Source: T1Sed10-7 sp046483565
Lineage (GTDB): Bacteria > Actinomycetota > Nitriliruptoria > Nitriliruptorales > Nitriliruptoraceae
Length of the DNA stretch: 15,870 nt
Direction: 5' to 3'
Assembly (NCBI GenBank): GCA_046483565.1
Contig: JAWOCZ010000228.1
Span: 1-15,870 of the forward strand
In this document: positions 6,617 to 14,352 of the stretch, piece after piece
How the letters are laid out: each line of letters begins with the position of its first letter
How positions within the stretch are numbered: the stretch's first letter is position 1
Made by a program: the position numbers and the translations under genes
The notes under the pieces: model-generated
Told to the model about the DNA's origin: nothing
What the model saw: the letters and a program-made list of their open reading frames with translations, nothing else
Database searches by the model: none

Positions 6617-6623
6617 CTCCCTT
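6617..6623 (-). promoter_or_regulatory. Ribosome binding site deciding the RDD protein start
   Basis: AAGGGAG on the minus strand lies 6 nt before the GTG at 6610, in the 32-nt gap after the ATP-binding protein gene. It supports a 478-residue product over any longer version. Confidence 0.6.
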
Positions 6624-6642
6624 CGGTGCGGTTGCGCGAACG

Positions 6643-7104
6643 CTACCCAGCGATCCGCCCTCGACCCGCCAAGGCTGACAGCTCCACCTCGACGCAGGTG
6701 CTCCGTGCGGTGGGGACGACCCGCCACGCGGTCGCCGCTGCGGCGACCAGCACCAGGCCCCGACCGCGCTCGGCGTCGGACCCGGTCGGGTCCCCACCGG
6801 AGCGCGACGGGGGCGACCAGGGACCGCCGACGGCCCGGTCGACGACCCGGAGGAGCACCCGGTCCGTGCCGCTGGGCTCCACCTCGACGTCTATGGGCAG
6901 ATCGACGTCGCCGAGGTGTCCGTGCTCGAGCGCGTTGGCGAGCAGCTCGTGTGCGACGAGCTCCACGGCCGCAGCGCGTGTCGGGGGGACACCACGGGCC
7001 ACCACCGCGGCCGCGATCGTCCGGGCCGCGGGACGCAGCGCCCCGGGCCCGCCGGTGACCGACCACCTCCCCGCGGCGGCGTCGGGCCCCTGGCAGCATC
7101 CCAA
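6643..7104 (-). CDS. RsbW-like ATP-binding protein (HATPase_c_2, anti-sigma factor/serine kinase type)
   Basis: This 153-residue single-domain GHKL ATPase resembles the anti-sigma-factor kinases of actinobacteria. The N-box is HELLANALEHG (Glu53, Asn57, about 52-62). The G1 region VVDRAVGG keeps the Asp (Asp89) but lacks the usual DxGxG spacing. The G2 box is GRGLVLV (about 114-120), and a C-terminal strand TCVEVEL closes the domain. RsbW proteins bind a sigma factor or phosphorylate an anti-anti-sigma factor; neither partner is in the window, so this is an orphan regulator here. The start is uncertain. The TTG at 7104, 3 nt after the NUDIX stop, is the only in-frame initiator that keeps the first beta strand (RWSV); a nearby ATG at 7099 is out of frame, and no good Shine-Dalgarno is seen. 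Confidence 0.75.
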   Translation of the reverse strand: MGCCQGPDAAAGRWSVTGGPGALRPAARTIAAAVVARGVPPTRAAAVELVAHELLANALEHGHLGDVDLPIDVEVEPSGTDRVLLRVVDRAVGGPWSPPSRSGGDPTGSDAERGRGLVLVAAAATAWRVVPTARSTCVEVELSALAGRGRIAG

Positions 7105-7107
7105 GAC

Positions 7108-7680
7108 TCAGCCCGCGCGGCGGGCGCGGTCGTAGGCCAGCAGACCGAGGATCGTGAGCACGTCGCTGATCTGGCCCCGGTCGATCAGCTCCAGGGCCTC
7201 GTCCAGCGCGAGGTGGGCCAGCAGCAGGTCCTCGGTCGGCTCGGGGGCTCGGGGGACCGCTCGGAGATCCCGGGCGACGAACAGTTGGCCACGCTGGTCG
7301 GTGACCGAGTTGCTCACCGCCAGGGGGGGACCCAGCGGAGCCCAGGACGAGGCCTGGTAGCCGGCCTCCTCGGCGAGCTCCCGCTGGATCGCGGTGAGTG
7401 GGTCCTCGCCGTCGTCGACCCCGCCCTCGACGAGCTCCCAGGAGTACTCGCCGAGCGCGTAGCGCCACTGTCCCACCATGACGACCTCCTCGGCGGCGGT
7501 CAGCGCCACGACCCCGACGGCAGGCGTCATCGACACCACGCCGTAGAGCCCCGGGGAGCCGTCCGGTCGCAGCACCTCGTCCTCGCGTACGCGGATCCAC
7601 GGGTTGGTGTAGACCTCACGGCTGGTCAGCGTCCGCCACGGATCGGGTGGCGTGTGGGCGGGCAGCTGTCGATGTGGCAC
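7108..7680 (-). CDS. NUDIX hydrolase (ADP-ribose pyrophosphatase-like)
   Basis: This 190-residue protein has a complete Nudix box at residues 86-108 (Gly86-x5-Glu92-x7-Arg100-Glu-Leu-x-Glu104-Glu105-x-Gly-Tyr), which binds the divalent metals needed to cleave nucleoside-diphosphate-linked substrates. The preceding QWRYALGEYSWELVEG and the N-terminal SREVYTNPWIRVREDEVLRPDG resemble ADP-ribose and nucleotide-sugar pyrophosphatases. It is expected to be a cytoplasmic housekeeping enzyme, but the substrate cannot be fixed. The start is the GTG at 7680; a GGAG lies about 9-12 nt upstream. It is the first gene of a minus-strand set with the RsbW-like, RDD and racemase genes, divergent from the membrane protein at 7806. 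Confidence 0.88.
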   Translation of the reverse strand: MPHRQLPAHTPPDPWRTLTSREVYTNPWIRVREDEVLRPDGSPGLYGVVSMTPAVGVVALTAAEEVVMVGQWRYALGEYSWELVEGGVDDGEDPLTAIQRELAEEAGYQASSWAPLGPPLAVSNSVTDQRGQLFVARDLRAVPRAPEPTEDLLLAHLALDEALELIDRGQISDVLTILGLLAYDRARRAG

Positions 7681-7805
7681 GCGCTCGGCTCCGTCCGGGT
7701 GACGAGCGGTGAGGGTAGGTGGCGGGGTGCACCGGGCGGGCCGGTTGGTAGTAGCGTCACGCCTTGCTCACCACCCGATGTCCGCCACCCACCAGGGGCG
7801 CCGCC
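7681..7805. promoter_or_regulatory. Divergent intergenic region between the NUDIX operon and the membrane protein gene
   Basis: The 125-nt gap between two divergent genes must hold promoters for both. TACCCT on the minus strand (7717-7712) and TAGCGT on the plus strand (7752-7757) fit the loose TAnnnT -10 form, but neither has a recognisable -35 box. No clear operator palindrome was found. Confidence 0.35.
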
Positions 7806-8318
7806 GTGCGCGAACCACCACCCGACGGACCGCCTGCACGTCTACTGCTGCCCGCCACCGTCTTCGGCATGGCGGCGATCGTCGCGCTGCCGCTCTCAGC
7901 GACCCCGGGCGCCTGGGTCGTCCCGCTGCTGGTGTTCGCGACCCCGGTCGTCCTGGTGCTGGCCGGCCGGATGCGCGCGCAGCCCGGTCTGGTCGCCGCC
8001 GGCGCCGTGCTGGCGGTGCTCCTGCTCGGGATCGCACTCCTCACGCGGTCGGGCATCGAGGTGGGTGTGATCGCGAACCTGGCACCGTTCGTGCTGCTGG
8101 TCGGCCCGGTCGTGGCCGTGATCGCGGTCGGGCTCCCACTGCGCGAACGTGACCTGGTCGCCGCAGCCGGCTTCCTGCTGTCGGGGACCATCGCCGTGAT
8201 CGCGGGCTTCGCCGTCGCAGGGACGCCGGGTGCCGCGGCGCTGGTGGTCGGCGTCGGACTCCTCGGATGCGCGATCGTCGCGGTGCGGTTGTGGTCCGTC
8301 CGCGTCACCGGTGGGTGA
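7806..8318 (+). CDS. Small polytopic membrane protein of unknown function
   Basis: This is a 170-residue, very hydrophobic protein with about six predicted membrane segments: roughly residues 13-31, 36-54, 61-79, 84-106, 117-139 and 145-163. Short charged loops such as GRMRAQPG and PLRERD separate them. The N terminus REPPPDGPPAR is proline-rich and probably cytoplasmic. No catalytic motif or family signature was recognised. The GTG at 7806 is preferred because AGGGG lies at 7794-7798 with a 7-nt spacer; a TTG at 7764 would add 14 residues without support. It is a monocistronic-looking gene, divergent from the NUDIX gene and convergent with glcF. The hydropathy is clear; the function is unknown. 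Confidence 0.7.
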   Translation: MREPPPDGPPARLLLPATVFGMAAIVALPLSATPGAWVVPLLVFATPVVLVLAGRMRAQPGLVAAGAVLAVLLLGIALLTRSGIEVGVIANLAPFVLLVGPVVAVIAVGLPLRERDLVAAAGFLLSGTIAVIAGFAVAGTPGAAALVVGVGLLGCAIVAVRLWSVRVTGG

Positions 8319-8434
8319 GGTCAGCAGCGGGTGTCCATGGAAGTGTTGGTGATGGCCGGGGCGTCTGCCGCTGAGTAGGGCTGACCATCGCGCCGTGGTC
8401 GAGCGAGCTGTCGGTGTTCGAGGGGTACCGCTCC

Positions 8435-8448
8435 CCGTGAGGTCACGG
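8435..8448. terminator. Short inverted repeat at the 3' end of glcF
   Basis: CCGTGA-GG-TCACGG is a 6-bp inverted repeat with a 2-nt centre spanning the glcF stop codon, in the 124-nt convergent gap after the membrane protein gene. It is too tight a loop for a strong hairpin and has no T-run. The rest of the gap (8319-8434) shows nothing clear; the GGTCAGC/GCTGACC pair at 8319-8325 and 8380-8386 is widely spaced. Confidence 0.18.
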
Positions 8449-9651
8449 CGTGAGGGAACGAGCCAGCAGCTGCGCCGGGTGGTGGATCTCCCACCCCTCG
8501 CGCGCGATCTGCATGGCGCACCCCGGATTGCCGGAGACCACCCCCTGTGCGCCCGTGCGCTGCAGGGAAGCGTGCTTGTGGGCGAGCATCGCGTCACCGA
8601 GCTCCGGCTGCAGGTAGGAGTAGATACCACCGGAGCCGCAGCACTGCTGCTCGTCGTCGGGCTCGAGCAGGGTGAGCCCGGGTATCGCCGCCACGAGGGC
8701 GCGGGCCTGGTCGGAGAGCCCCTGCACGTTGCGCAGGTGGCAGGGGGCCTGGTAAGCGAGGGTGAGCGCGACCTCTCCTCCCCGAGCGGTGACCTCCTCG
8801 GGGGAGACGAGCTCCGAGAGGTCCTTGACACGGGCGCTGAAGGCCCGGGCCTCCTCGGTCCCCAGCAGCTTCCCGTACTCCTTCATCGCACCGCCACAAC
8901 CCGCCGAGTTCACCAGGATGGGGCCCGTCGTCCCGGCGTAGGCCGCGATCGTGGCCTCGGCCAGGGCGTGCGCCTCCTCCTCCCGGCCGGCATGGGCCGA
9001 CAGCGCGCCGCAGCACGGCGGTGCCGGCTCGAAACGTGGCCGGTAGCCGACCGCGGCGAGCACCTGCGCGGTGGCCTGGTGGACGTCCCGGAACAGCCCG
9101 TCCATCACGCAGCCACGGAACAGGAACGCGTCGCCGCGTACCGGCGCACCCGGGGGCGGCAACCGGTAGCTGCGCAGGGTGTCGGCGAGCTGGACGCGTC
9201 GCGCCGGCCTCAGCCGTGCCGGCACCAGCCGATCCGCGCCCACCGCCTGGGCGAGCGCGAGCAGGATCCCACCGGCCCGTATGAGACCACGGCGCACCAG
9301 GGCGACGAAGAGCAGCCGCTGGGCCAGACCCGCGGGCCCGCGCGGTGGCTGCCGCTCGGTGATCTCGGCCCGGGCGGTCTCCATCAGGGAGCCGAACTCC
9401 ACCAGCGACGGGCACACGGTCTCGCACGCCCGGCACTGCACGCAGGTCTCGAGGGAGTCCACCACGTCCGGGTCGTCGATGGTGAGCTCGCCCTCCTCGA
9501 CCAGGCGCATGGCCAGGATGCGGCCACGAGGACCGTGCTCCTCGAGGTGGGTCGCCTCGTAGGTCGGGCAGGAGGACAGGCAGAAGCCGCACTGCACGCA
9601 GGCGGCGAGCTGGTCGGCGTCGAAGATCGACATCGGTTCTGGCTGGATCAT
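8443..9651 (-). CDS. glcF: Glycolate oxidase iron-sulfur subunit GlcF (or D-lactate dehydrogenase Fe-S subunit)
   Basis: This 402-residue Fe-S protein would take electrons from the FAD subunits of the 2-hydroxyacid oxidase and pass them to the respiratory chain. The N terminus has two complete 4Fe-4S motifs: Cys18-x2-21-x2-24-x3-28 (CVQCGFCLSSCP) and Cys70-x2-73-x2-76-x3-80 (CVQCRACETVCP). Two cysteine-rich CCG domains follow, with CCG at 213-215 and 337-339, plus the supporting APCHLRN and SGNPGC motifs. Size and order match GlcF. The ATG at 9651 overlaps the glcE stop by 4 nt (ATGA), with GAGG at 9660-9663. It is the last gene of the operon. Substrate specificity of the complex (glycolate versus D-lactate) cannot be decided from this subunit. 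Confidence 0.92.
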   Translation of the reverse strand: MIQPEPMSIFDADQLAACVQCGFCLSSCPTYEATHLEEHGPRGRILAMRLVEEGELTIDDPDVVDSLETCVQCRACETVCPSLVEFGSLMETARAEITERQPPRGPAGLAQRLLFVALVRRGLIRAGGILLALAQAVGADRLVPARLRPARRVQLADTLRSYRLPPPGAPVRGDAFLFRGCVMDGLFRDVHQATAQVLAAVGYRPRFEPAPPCCGALSAHAGREEEAHALAEATIAAYAGTTGPILVNSAGCGGAMKEYGKLLGTEEARAFSARVKDLSELVSPEEVTARGGEVALTLAYQAPCHLRNVQGLSDQARALVAAIPGLTLLEPDDEQQCCGSGGIYSYLQPELGDAMLAHKHASLQRTGAQGVVSGNPGCAMQIAREGWEIHHPAQLLARSLTP

Positions 9652-10658
9652 CGCGGCTGCCTCACATCGAGCAGGAGCTGCTCAGGGTCGAGCGCGGCGC
9701 GGACCCGCAGGCCCATGGTGTCCTCGGTCCGGTCACCCCATCCGGGGCCGCCCCGGCCGGGATCGAGCACGAGCAGGGAACCGCCGAGCTCGGCGGCCCG
9801 CTCACCCGCAGCCGCGAGCGCGTCGGCATCGCCGTCGAGCAGGCACACCCCGACCCCCTCGAACGCGGCGTAGGTCAGGCCGGTGGCCTCCGCCAGACTG
9901 GTCAGCTCCGCGAGCCGTGACGGGTCGACCGCGGCACGCGCCGTCGTCGGCCATGCCGGCGGGTCAGCGGGCTGCAGCCCCGCGGCCGTGGCCTGCGCCC
10001 TGATGTCGTCGGGATGCTCCTCGAGATGCACCAGGGTGCCCTCGCCCGTCGTGACCACGGCAGCCGGCCGGTACAGCTCGGCGAGCACGCGTGGAGCCGG
10101 CCGCTCGGCGGCGAACCACGCGCTGTGGATCGGGATCGGTCGGAGCTTGAGCGTGACCTCCGCGATCACCCCGATGGTGCCCCACGACCCGGTCGCCAGG
10201 CGGCACAGGTCGTAGCCGGTGACGTCCTTGACCGTGACCCCTCCCGCGGTGACCACCCGTGCGTCTGCGGTGACCAGACGCACCCTGAGCACCCAGTCAC
10301 GCACACGCCCGGCCTGCAGCTGCCGGGGACCCGCCAGGGCGGTGGCCAGCCGACCGCCCACCGTCGAGCCGTGGCCGGCCAGCGGCTCGATCGGGCACTC
10401 CTGCCCGTGGGCCGCCAGCAACGCCGACAGCTCGTCGACCGGGGTGCCGGCCCGGACGGTGATCACGAGGTCCTCCGGCCGGTGGTCGATCACCCCCGTC
10501 AGCTGCGCGGTCGAGAGCTCCTCGGCGTCGGTCGGTGGCAGGCGGTCGAGGACACTGCCGCCGCCCCGGACCACCAGCTGACGCTGCCGACCACGGGCCG
10601 CGTCGACCGCGGCCACGATCGACGCCACCTCGGTGGTCATCGTCGTCGCATCGCTCAT
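9648..10658 (-). CDS. glcE: Glycolate oxidase FAD-binding subunit GlcE
   Basis: This 336-residue protein has a PCMH/FAD_binding_4-type domain: RGGGSVLDRL at about 31-40, DLVITVRAGTPVDEL at 63-77, the GHGSTVGG turn, and the GlcE-typical VKDVTGYDLCRLATGSWGT at 143-161. Like other GlcE proteins it is shorter than GlcD and lacks the full C-terminal FAD-oxidase cap. It should form the second flavin subunit of the GlcDEF complex. The ATG at 10658 is chosen because it gives an ATGA overlap with glcD and a 7-nt spacer from GAGGGGG at 10666-10672; an ATG at 10664 is in frame but too close to that purine run. It lies between glcD and glcF, with overlaps on both sides. Confidence 0.9.
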   Translation of the reverse strand: MSDATTMTTEVASIVAAVDAARGRQRQLVVRGGGSVLDRLPPTDAEELSTAQLTGVIDHRPEDLVITVRAGTPVDELSALLAAHGQECPIEPLAGHGSTVGGRLATALAGPRQLQAGRVRDWVLRVRLVTADARVVTAGGVTVKDVTGYDLCRLATGSWGTIGVIAEVTLKLRPIPIHSAWFAAERPAPRVLAELYRPAAVVTTGEGTLVHLEEHPDDIRAQATAAGLQPADPPAWPTTARAAVDPSRLAELTSLAEATGLTYAAFEGVGVCLLDGDADALAAAGERAAELGGSLLVLDPGRGGPGWGDRTEDTMGLRVRAALDPEQLLLDVRQPR

Positions 10659-12139
10659 ACCCATGCCCCCTCGGGCACCATGCGGGCCTCCTGACAGCCG
10701 ACGGTGGTGGGCAGGACCTTGTCCGGGTTCGCCAGGCCAGACGGCTCCATCGCCCGACGCACGGCCTGCTGCGCGGCGAGGTCGTCGGCGGTGTAGACCT
10801 GGGACAGGAAGTCGCGCTTCTCGATGCCGACGCCGTGCTCGCCGGTGACGGTGCCGTCCAGCGCGAGCGCCGTGGTCACGATGTCGTGCCCGGCGGCGAA
10901 GACCCGGTCGAGCACGCCCTCCTCACGCCGGTCGAACAGCACGAAGGGATGGAGGTTGCCGTCACCGGCGTGGACGACGTTCAGGATGATCAGGTCCTCG
11001 CGCTCGCCGATGGCCACCACGGCCTCGAGCATCTCCCCGAGCCGGGAGCGCGGCACGACGATGTCCTGGAGGAAGAAGTCCGGCGCCTGCTTGGCGATCG
11101 CGCCGGCGACGGCCTTGCGGCCCTTCCAGATCCGGGCGCGCTGATCCGCGTCGGCGGCGCGTACCACCTCGGTGGCGCCGTGCTCACCGGCCAGCCGCGC
11201 GGCGGTGTCGACCCCGGCGCTGACCCCGGCGGGCAGGCCCTCGTACTCGAGCAGCAGGACCGCGGCGGCATCGGTGGGGTAGCCCGCCTGGGCGTAGCCC
11301 TCCACCAGCGCGATGGCACGGGCATCCATCAGCTCCACGGCGTCGGGCAACCGGTCGGAGGTGACCAGGGCACCGACGGTGGCCGCGGCCGCCTCCAGGG
11401 TGTCGAAACCGGCGAGCAGCGTGCCGATGGCCGGTGGTGCCGGCAGCAGCTTGAGCCACGCGCCGACCACGAAGCCGAGGGTGCCCTCACCACCGACGCT
11501 CACGCCCCGCAGGTCGAGGCCTGCCTGCTCGGGGAGGCGACCGTCGAGCAGGTGGACCGCCCCGTCGGTGTCCATCAACTCCACGGCGAGCACGTGCTGG
11601 CTCATCACCCCGTAGGTCAGCACGTGGATCCCGCCGGCGTTGGTGGCGACGTTGCCGCCGAGGGTCGCGGCGATCTGGCTCGCCGGGTCCGGCGCGAAGC
11701 GCAGCCCGTGGGCGGCGACGGCGCGGCCGAGCCGGGCGTTGACCAGCCCGGGTTCCACGTGGGCGCGCCGGTTGGCGACGTCGAGCTCCAGCAGACGGTC
11801 CATCCGGGCGACGCTGATCACCAGCGGCCGGACCCCGCCGACGCCCGTGGGGGTGGCACCGCCCGCCAGGCCCGTGCCCGCCGCCCGCGGCGTGAAGGGC
11901 ACCTGGTGGTCGCGACAGGCCCGCAGCACGGTGGCCAGCTGCTCGCGCGTGGAGGGCAGCGCGATGGCCAGGGGGTCGGCGTTCAGGAACGACGCATCAC
12001 GGCGGTAGGTCGCACGCGACAGGGCCGAGGTCCGCAGCCCGTCGTCGCCGAGGGCGGCCTGCAGCTCGGACAGCAGCGCGGATTCCGCCGTGGTCGGGGG
12101 GATGGTGCCTCGGGGACTCGTACCCACTGCAGGGTCCAT
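10655..12139 (-). CDS. glcD: FAD-linked oxidase GlcD (glycolate oxidase / D-lactate dehydrogenase subunit)
   Basis: This 494-residue flavoprotein contains the FAD-binding PCMH segment PRAAGTGLAGGATP at 84-97 and the second FAD contact DPASQIAATLGGNVATNAGG at 151-170. The C-terminal FAD-oxidase domain ends with HAGDGNLHP and GEHGVGIEK, the substrate- and cofactor-binding signatures of the GlcD/D-lactate dehydrogenase family. It would oxidise glycolate or D-lactate to glyoxylate or pyruvate at the inner face of the membrane together with GlcE and GlcF. The ATG at 12139 overlaps the lutB-lutA stop by one base (TGATG) and has CAGGAG at 12145-12150. The position next to a lactate permease and Lut genes favours D-lactate, but the glcDEF subunit set favours glycolate; both are plausible. 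Confidence 0.92.
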   Translation of the reverse strand: MDPAVGTSPRGTIPPTTAESALLSELQAALGDDGLRTSALSRATYRRDASFLNADPLAIALPSTREQLATVLRACRDHQVPFTPRAAGTGLAGGATPTGVGGVRPLVISVARMDRLLELDVANRRAHVEPGLVNARLGRAVAAHGLRFAPDPASQIAATLGGNVATNAGGIHVLTYGVMSQHVLAVELMDTDGAVHLLDGRLPEQAGLDLRGVSVGGEGTLGFVVGAWLKLLPAPPAIGTLLAGFDTLEAAAATVGALVTSDRLPDAVELMDARAIALVEGYAQAGYPTDAAAVLLLEYEGLPAGVSAGVDTAARLAGEHGATEVVRAADADQRARIWKGRKAVAGAIAKQAPDFFLQDIVVPRSRLGEMLEAVVAIGEREDLIILNVVHAGDGNLHPFVLFDRREEGVLDRVFAAGHDIVTTALALDGTVTGEHGVGIEKRDFLSQVYTADDLAAQQAVRRAMEPSGLANPDKVLPTTVGCQEARMVPEGAWV

Positions 12140-14352
12140 CAGCGCTCCTGAGACGTCGAGGTGGCGCCGGGCAGACGTCGCACCAGGTACTCGGCCAGGT
12201 GGAGCACCTCCACCTTTCGTCCCGACGCGTGCACGCCACCGCGGAGGTGCAGTATGCAGCCCGGGTTGTCGGTGATCAGCACCGAGGACTCCGTCTGGTC
12301 GACGCACCCGAGCTTGCGGTCGAGGATCCCCGAGGACAGCTCGGGGTTGCGCACCGAGGTGGAACCGCCGAAACCGCAGCACTCGCTGGCCTCGGGCAGG
12401 GGCACCACGGGAACGCCCGCGACGTCGCGCAGGAACGCCTCGATCGCATCCTTGCGGCCGAGCGTGTTCGAGGCCTGGCAGAACCGGTGCACGGTGACAG
12501 GCGTGCGGTCACCATCATCGAGGCTGCCGGCGGGCAGACGTCCGGGGCCGCTGGTCAGGTAGCTGATCAGGTCGTAGGTCCGCCCGGCGAGCTCCTGGGC
12601 GCGCTCCACCTCGTCGAGGTCGTCACGCAGCAGGTACGGCGCGTCGTGGCCGAGCATCGCCAGGCAGGACGAGGCAGGTGTGACCACGTCCGTCCCGTCA
12701 GCGAGCGTGTCCATGGTCTGGCGCACCATCGACCGTGCCGCGTCCTGTTCGCCGCTGTCGTAGGCCGGCAGGCCGCAGCAGTGCTGGTCGCGGGGGACGG
12801 TGACCTGCGCGCCCGCCGCCCGCAGCAGCTTCGCCGCGGCGATCGGGATGTCGGGCGCCATGCGATCCGACACGCACTGCAGGAACAGCTGCACCTTGCG
12901 GCCCGCCAGGGGCTGCTCGGCGAGCCGCGGTGGCTCCTCCAGACGACCCGGTCGCAGCGTGTCCCGGGCGGGGCGGGGCGGCACGGCCGGCGGGGTGCGC
13001 CACCCCACGCGATCCGCCAGCGGACCACGTTCGGTCAGCGCGGACGGCAGCGCCGTCACCCCGTCCCGGCGCAGGGGCGTGGTCGCCACGCCCACGGCAC
13101 GCATCCCGAGGTCCACCAGCGTGGGGTGCTGGAAGGCCCGCAGCGCGGCCCGGGTCACCCGGCCGGCGGTGCCGGCCTCGCCGGCGCGTGCCACGTTCTC
13201 GCGCACCTCCAGGATCTGGACGGGCAGCGGGATCTCGACCGGGCACACGGTGGCGCACGCGCCACACGACACGCACAGCGACTGGGGGCCGGCTGCGGCC
13301 TCGATGCCGTGGTGGAAGCTGGTGTTCACCAGCCCGATCGCACCGGTGTAGACGTGACCGAAGGCGTGCCCACCCACGACCCCGTAGGGCGGGCAGACGT
13401 CCGCGCAGGCACCGCACCGGATGCAGCGCAGGGCGGCGGCCACGTCCGGGTCCTCGGCCATGGCGGTCCGGCCGTTGTCCAGCAGGATGATCAGCTGCTC
13501 CTGCCCCGGACGTGGTCCGGTCAGGAAGTTGGTGTAGACGGTGATGGGCTGGCCCGTCGCCGAGCGGCCGAGCAGGCGCACCTGCTTCATCGCGTCGGCG
13601 TAGGTGGGGACCACCTTCTCGATACCGGCGGTCACCTCGTGCAGCTTGGGCAGCGCGACCGACATGCGGTTGTTGCCATCGTTGCACACCAGCAGGATCG
13701 AGCCGCCCTCGGCGATCAGCGCGTTGGCGCCGGACAGCCCGACGCTGCTGGCCAGGAAGCGCTCACGCAGTTCGGTGCGGGCGACCTTGACCATCCGGTC
13801 GATGTCATCGGGCGGGAAGGGCCTTTTCAGCACGCGCTCGAACAGGGCGGCGATCACCTCCTTGCGCTTGTGGATCGCCGGCATGACCAGGTGCGAGGGC
13901 GTCTCCGCCGCCAGCTGCAGGATCCACTCCCCGAGATCGGTCTCCACCGGGGTGATGCCCGCGGCCTCGAGGTGGCTGTTGAGCCCGATCTCCTCGGAGA
14001 CCATCGACTTGCCCTTGACCATCAGGTCCGCGCCGGCGGCCTGCATCCGCTCGGTGATCAGCGCGTTGGCCTCGCCTGGCGTGGCGACCCGTACCACCTC
14101 GGCGCCGGCCGCGGTGGCGTTGGCGGTGAAGGTGTCGAGGTGGTGCTCCCAGTCGACGCGCACACCGTCCTTGATGGCCGCGAGCTCGGCCCGCAGCTCG
14201 TCGAAGCTGCGGCCCTCCTGCTCCTCGAGATCGGCGATGGCCGCGTCGCGGCTGTCGCGCCACCCACGCTGGAAGGCGGTGAGCCCGGAGCGAACGTCCG
14301 GATCGGCCAGGGCGGTGGCGTAGCGCTCGTCGAAGGACCGTAGCTCGCTCAT
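12139..14352 (-). CDS. LutB-LutA fusion: L-lactate oxidation iron-sulfur protein with C-terminal CCG domains
   Basis: One continuous 737-residue frame joins two normally separate proteins. Residues 1 to about 475 are LutB (LldF): an LUD domain with VGLSGANALIAEGGS at 204-218 and GIEKVVPT at 243-250, then two 4Fe-4S motifs (Cys310/313/316/320 and Cys360/363/366/370). Residues about 485-737 are LutA (LldE): KVQLFLQCVSD, HCCGLPAYDSGE (CCG at 525-527), ECCGFGG (CCG at 658-660) and DNPGC. The linker of about ten residues is proline- and charge-rich. In the usual system LutA, LutB and LutC together oxidise L-lactate to pyruvate. The ATG at 14352 is supported by GAGGAG at 14361-14366 and an ATGA overlap with lutC. 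The second LutA domain has FCQ where FCH-type motifs are usual. No stop or frame change lies between the halves. Confidence 0.92.
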   Translation of the reverse strand: MSELRSFDERYATALADPDVRSGLTAFQRGWRDSRDAAIADLEEQEGRSFDELRAELAAIKDGVRVDWEHHLDTFTANATAAGAEVVRVATPGEANALITERMQAAGADLMVKGKSMVSEEIGLNSHLEAAGITPVETDLGEWILQLAAETPSHLVMPAIHKRKEVIAALFERVLKRPFPPDDIDRMVKVARTELRERFLASSVGLSGANALIAEGGSILLVCNDGNNRMSVALPKLHEVTAGIEKVVPTYADAMKQVRLLGRSATGQPITVYTNFLTGPRPGQEQLIILLDNGRTAMAEDPDVAAALRCIRCGACADVCPPYGVVGGHAFGHVYTGAIGLVNTSFHHGIEAAAGPQSLCVSCGACATVCPVEIPLPVQILEVRENVARAGEAGTAGRVTRAALRAFQHPTLVDLGMRAVGVATTPLRRDGVTALPSALTERGPLADRVGWRTPPAVPPRPARDTLRPGRLEEPPRLAEQPLAGRKVQLFLQCVSDRMAPDIPIAAAKLLRAAGAQVTVPRDQHCCGLPAYDSGEQDAARSMVRQTMDTLADGTDVVTPASSCLAMLGHDAPYLLRDDLDEVERAQELAGRTYDLISYLTSGPGRLPAGSLDDGDRTPVTVHRFCQASNTLGRKDAIEAFLRDVAGVPVVPLPEASECCGFGGSTSVRNPELSSGILDRKLGCVDQTESSVLITDNPGCILHLRGGVHASGRKVEVLHLAEYLVRRLPGATSTSQER
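12145..12150 (-). promoter_or_regulatory. Ribosome binding site of glcD inside the lutB-lutA coding end
   Basis: CAGGAG lies 5 nt before the ATG at 12139, in the last codons of the upstream gene. It supports that start and reinitiation across the TGATG junction. Confidence 0.6.

Noticed and set aside
5763..7058. Plus-strand Ser/Arg/Thr-repeat open frame of 431 codons antisense to the RDD repeats
   Set aside because: The apparent repetitive SR-rich protein is just the reverse complement of the nonapeptide repeats read in another frame.
6611..7600. Upstream in-frame extension of the RDD protein to an 808-residue product
   Set aside because: The extension is an out-of-register reading of the RsbW-like and NUDIX genes; a Shine-Dalgarno before the GTG at 6610 explains the real start.
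8319..8442. Possible small gene or RNA in the convergent gap before glcF
   Set aside because: No start with a ribosome site, no family-like peptide and no strong structured element could be supported; the inverted-repeat pairs are short or far apart.
8395..9873. Plus-strand open frame of 492 codons antisense to glcF
   Set aside because: glcF has two intact 4Fe-4S motifs and two CCG motifs on the other strand; the antisense product has none.
10535..12151. Plus-strand open frame of 538 codons antisense to glcD
   Set aside because: Same reason: it mirrors glcD and shows no recognisable motif and no convincing ribosome site.
12199..14343. Plus-strand open frame of 714 codons antisense to lutB-lutA
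   Set aside because: It is composition-driven: the opposite strand has clear LutB and LutA motifs, while this translation is His/Arg/Gly/Asp/Val-rich low-complexity sequence with no domain. High GC content depletes stops in such frames.
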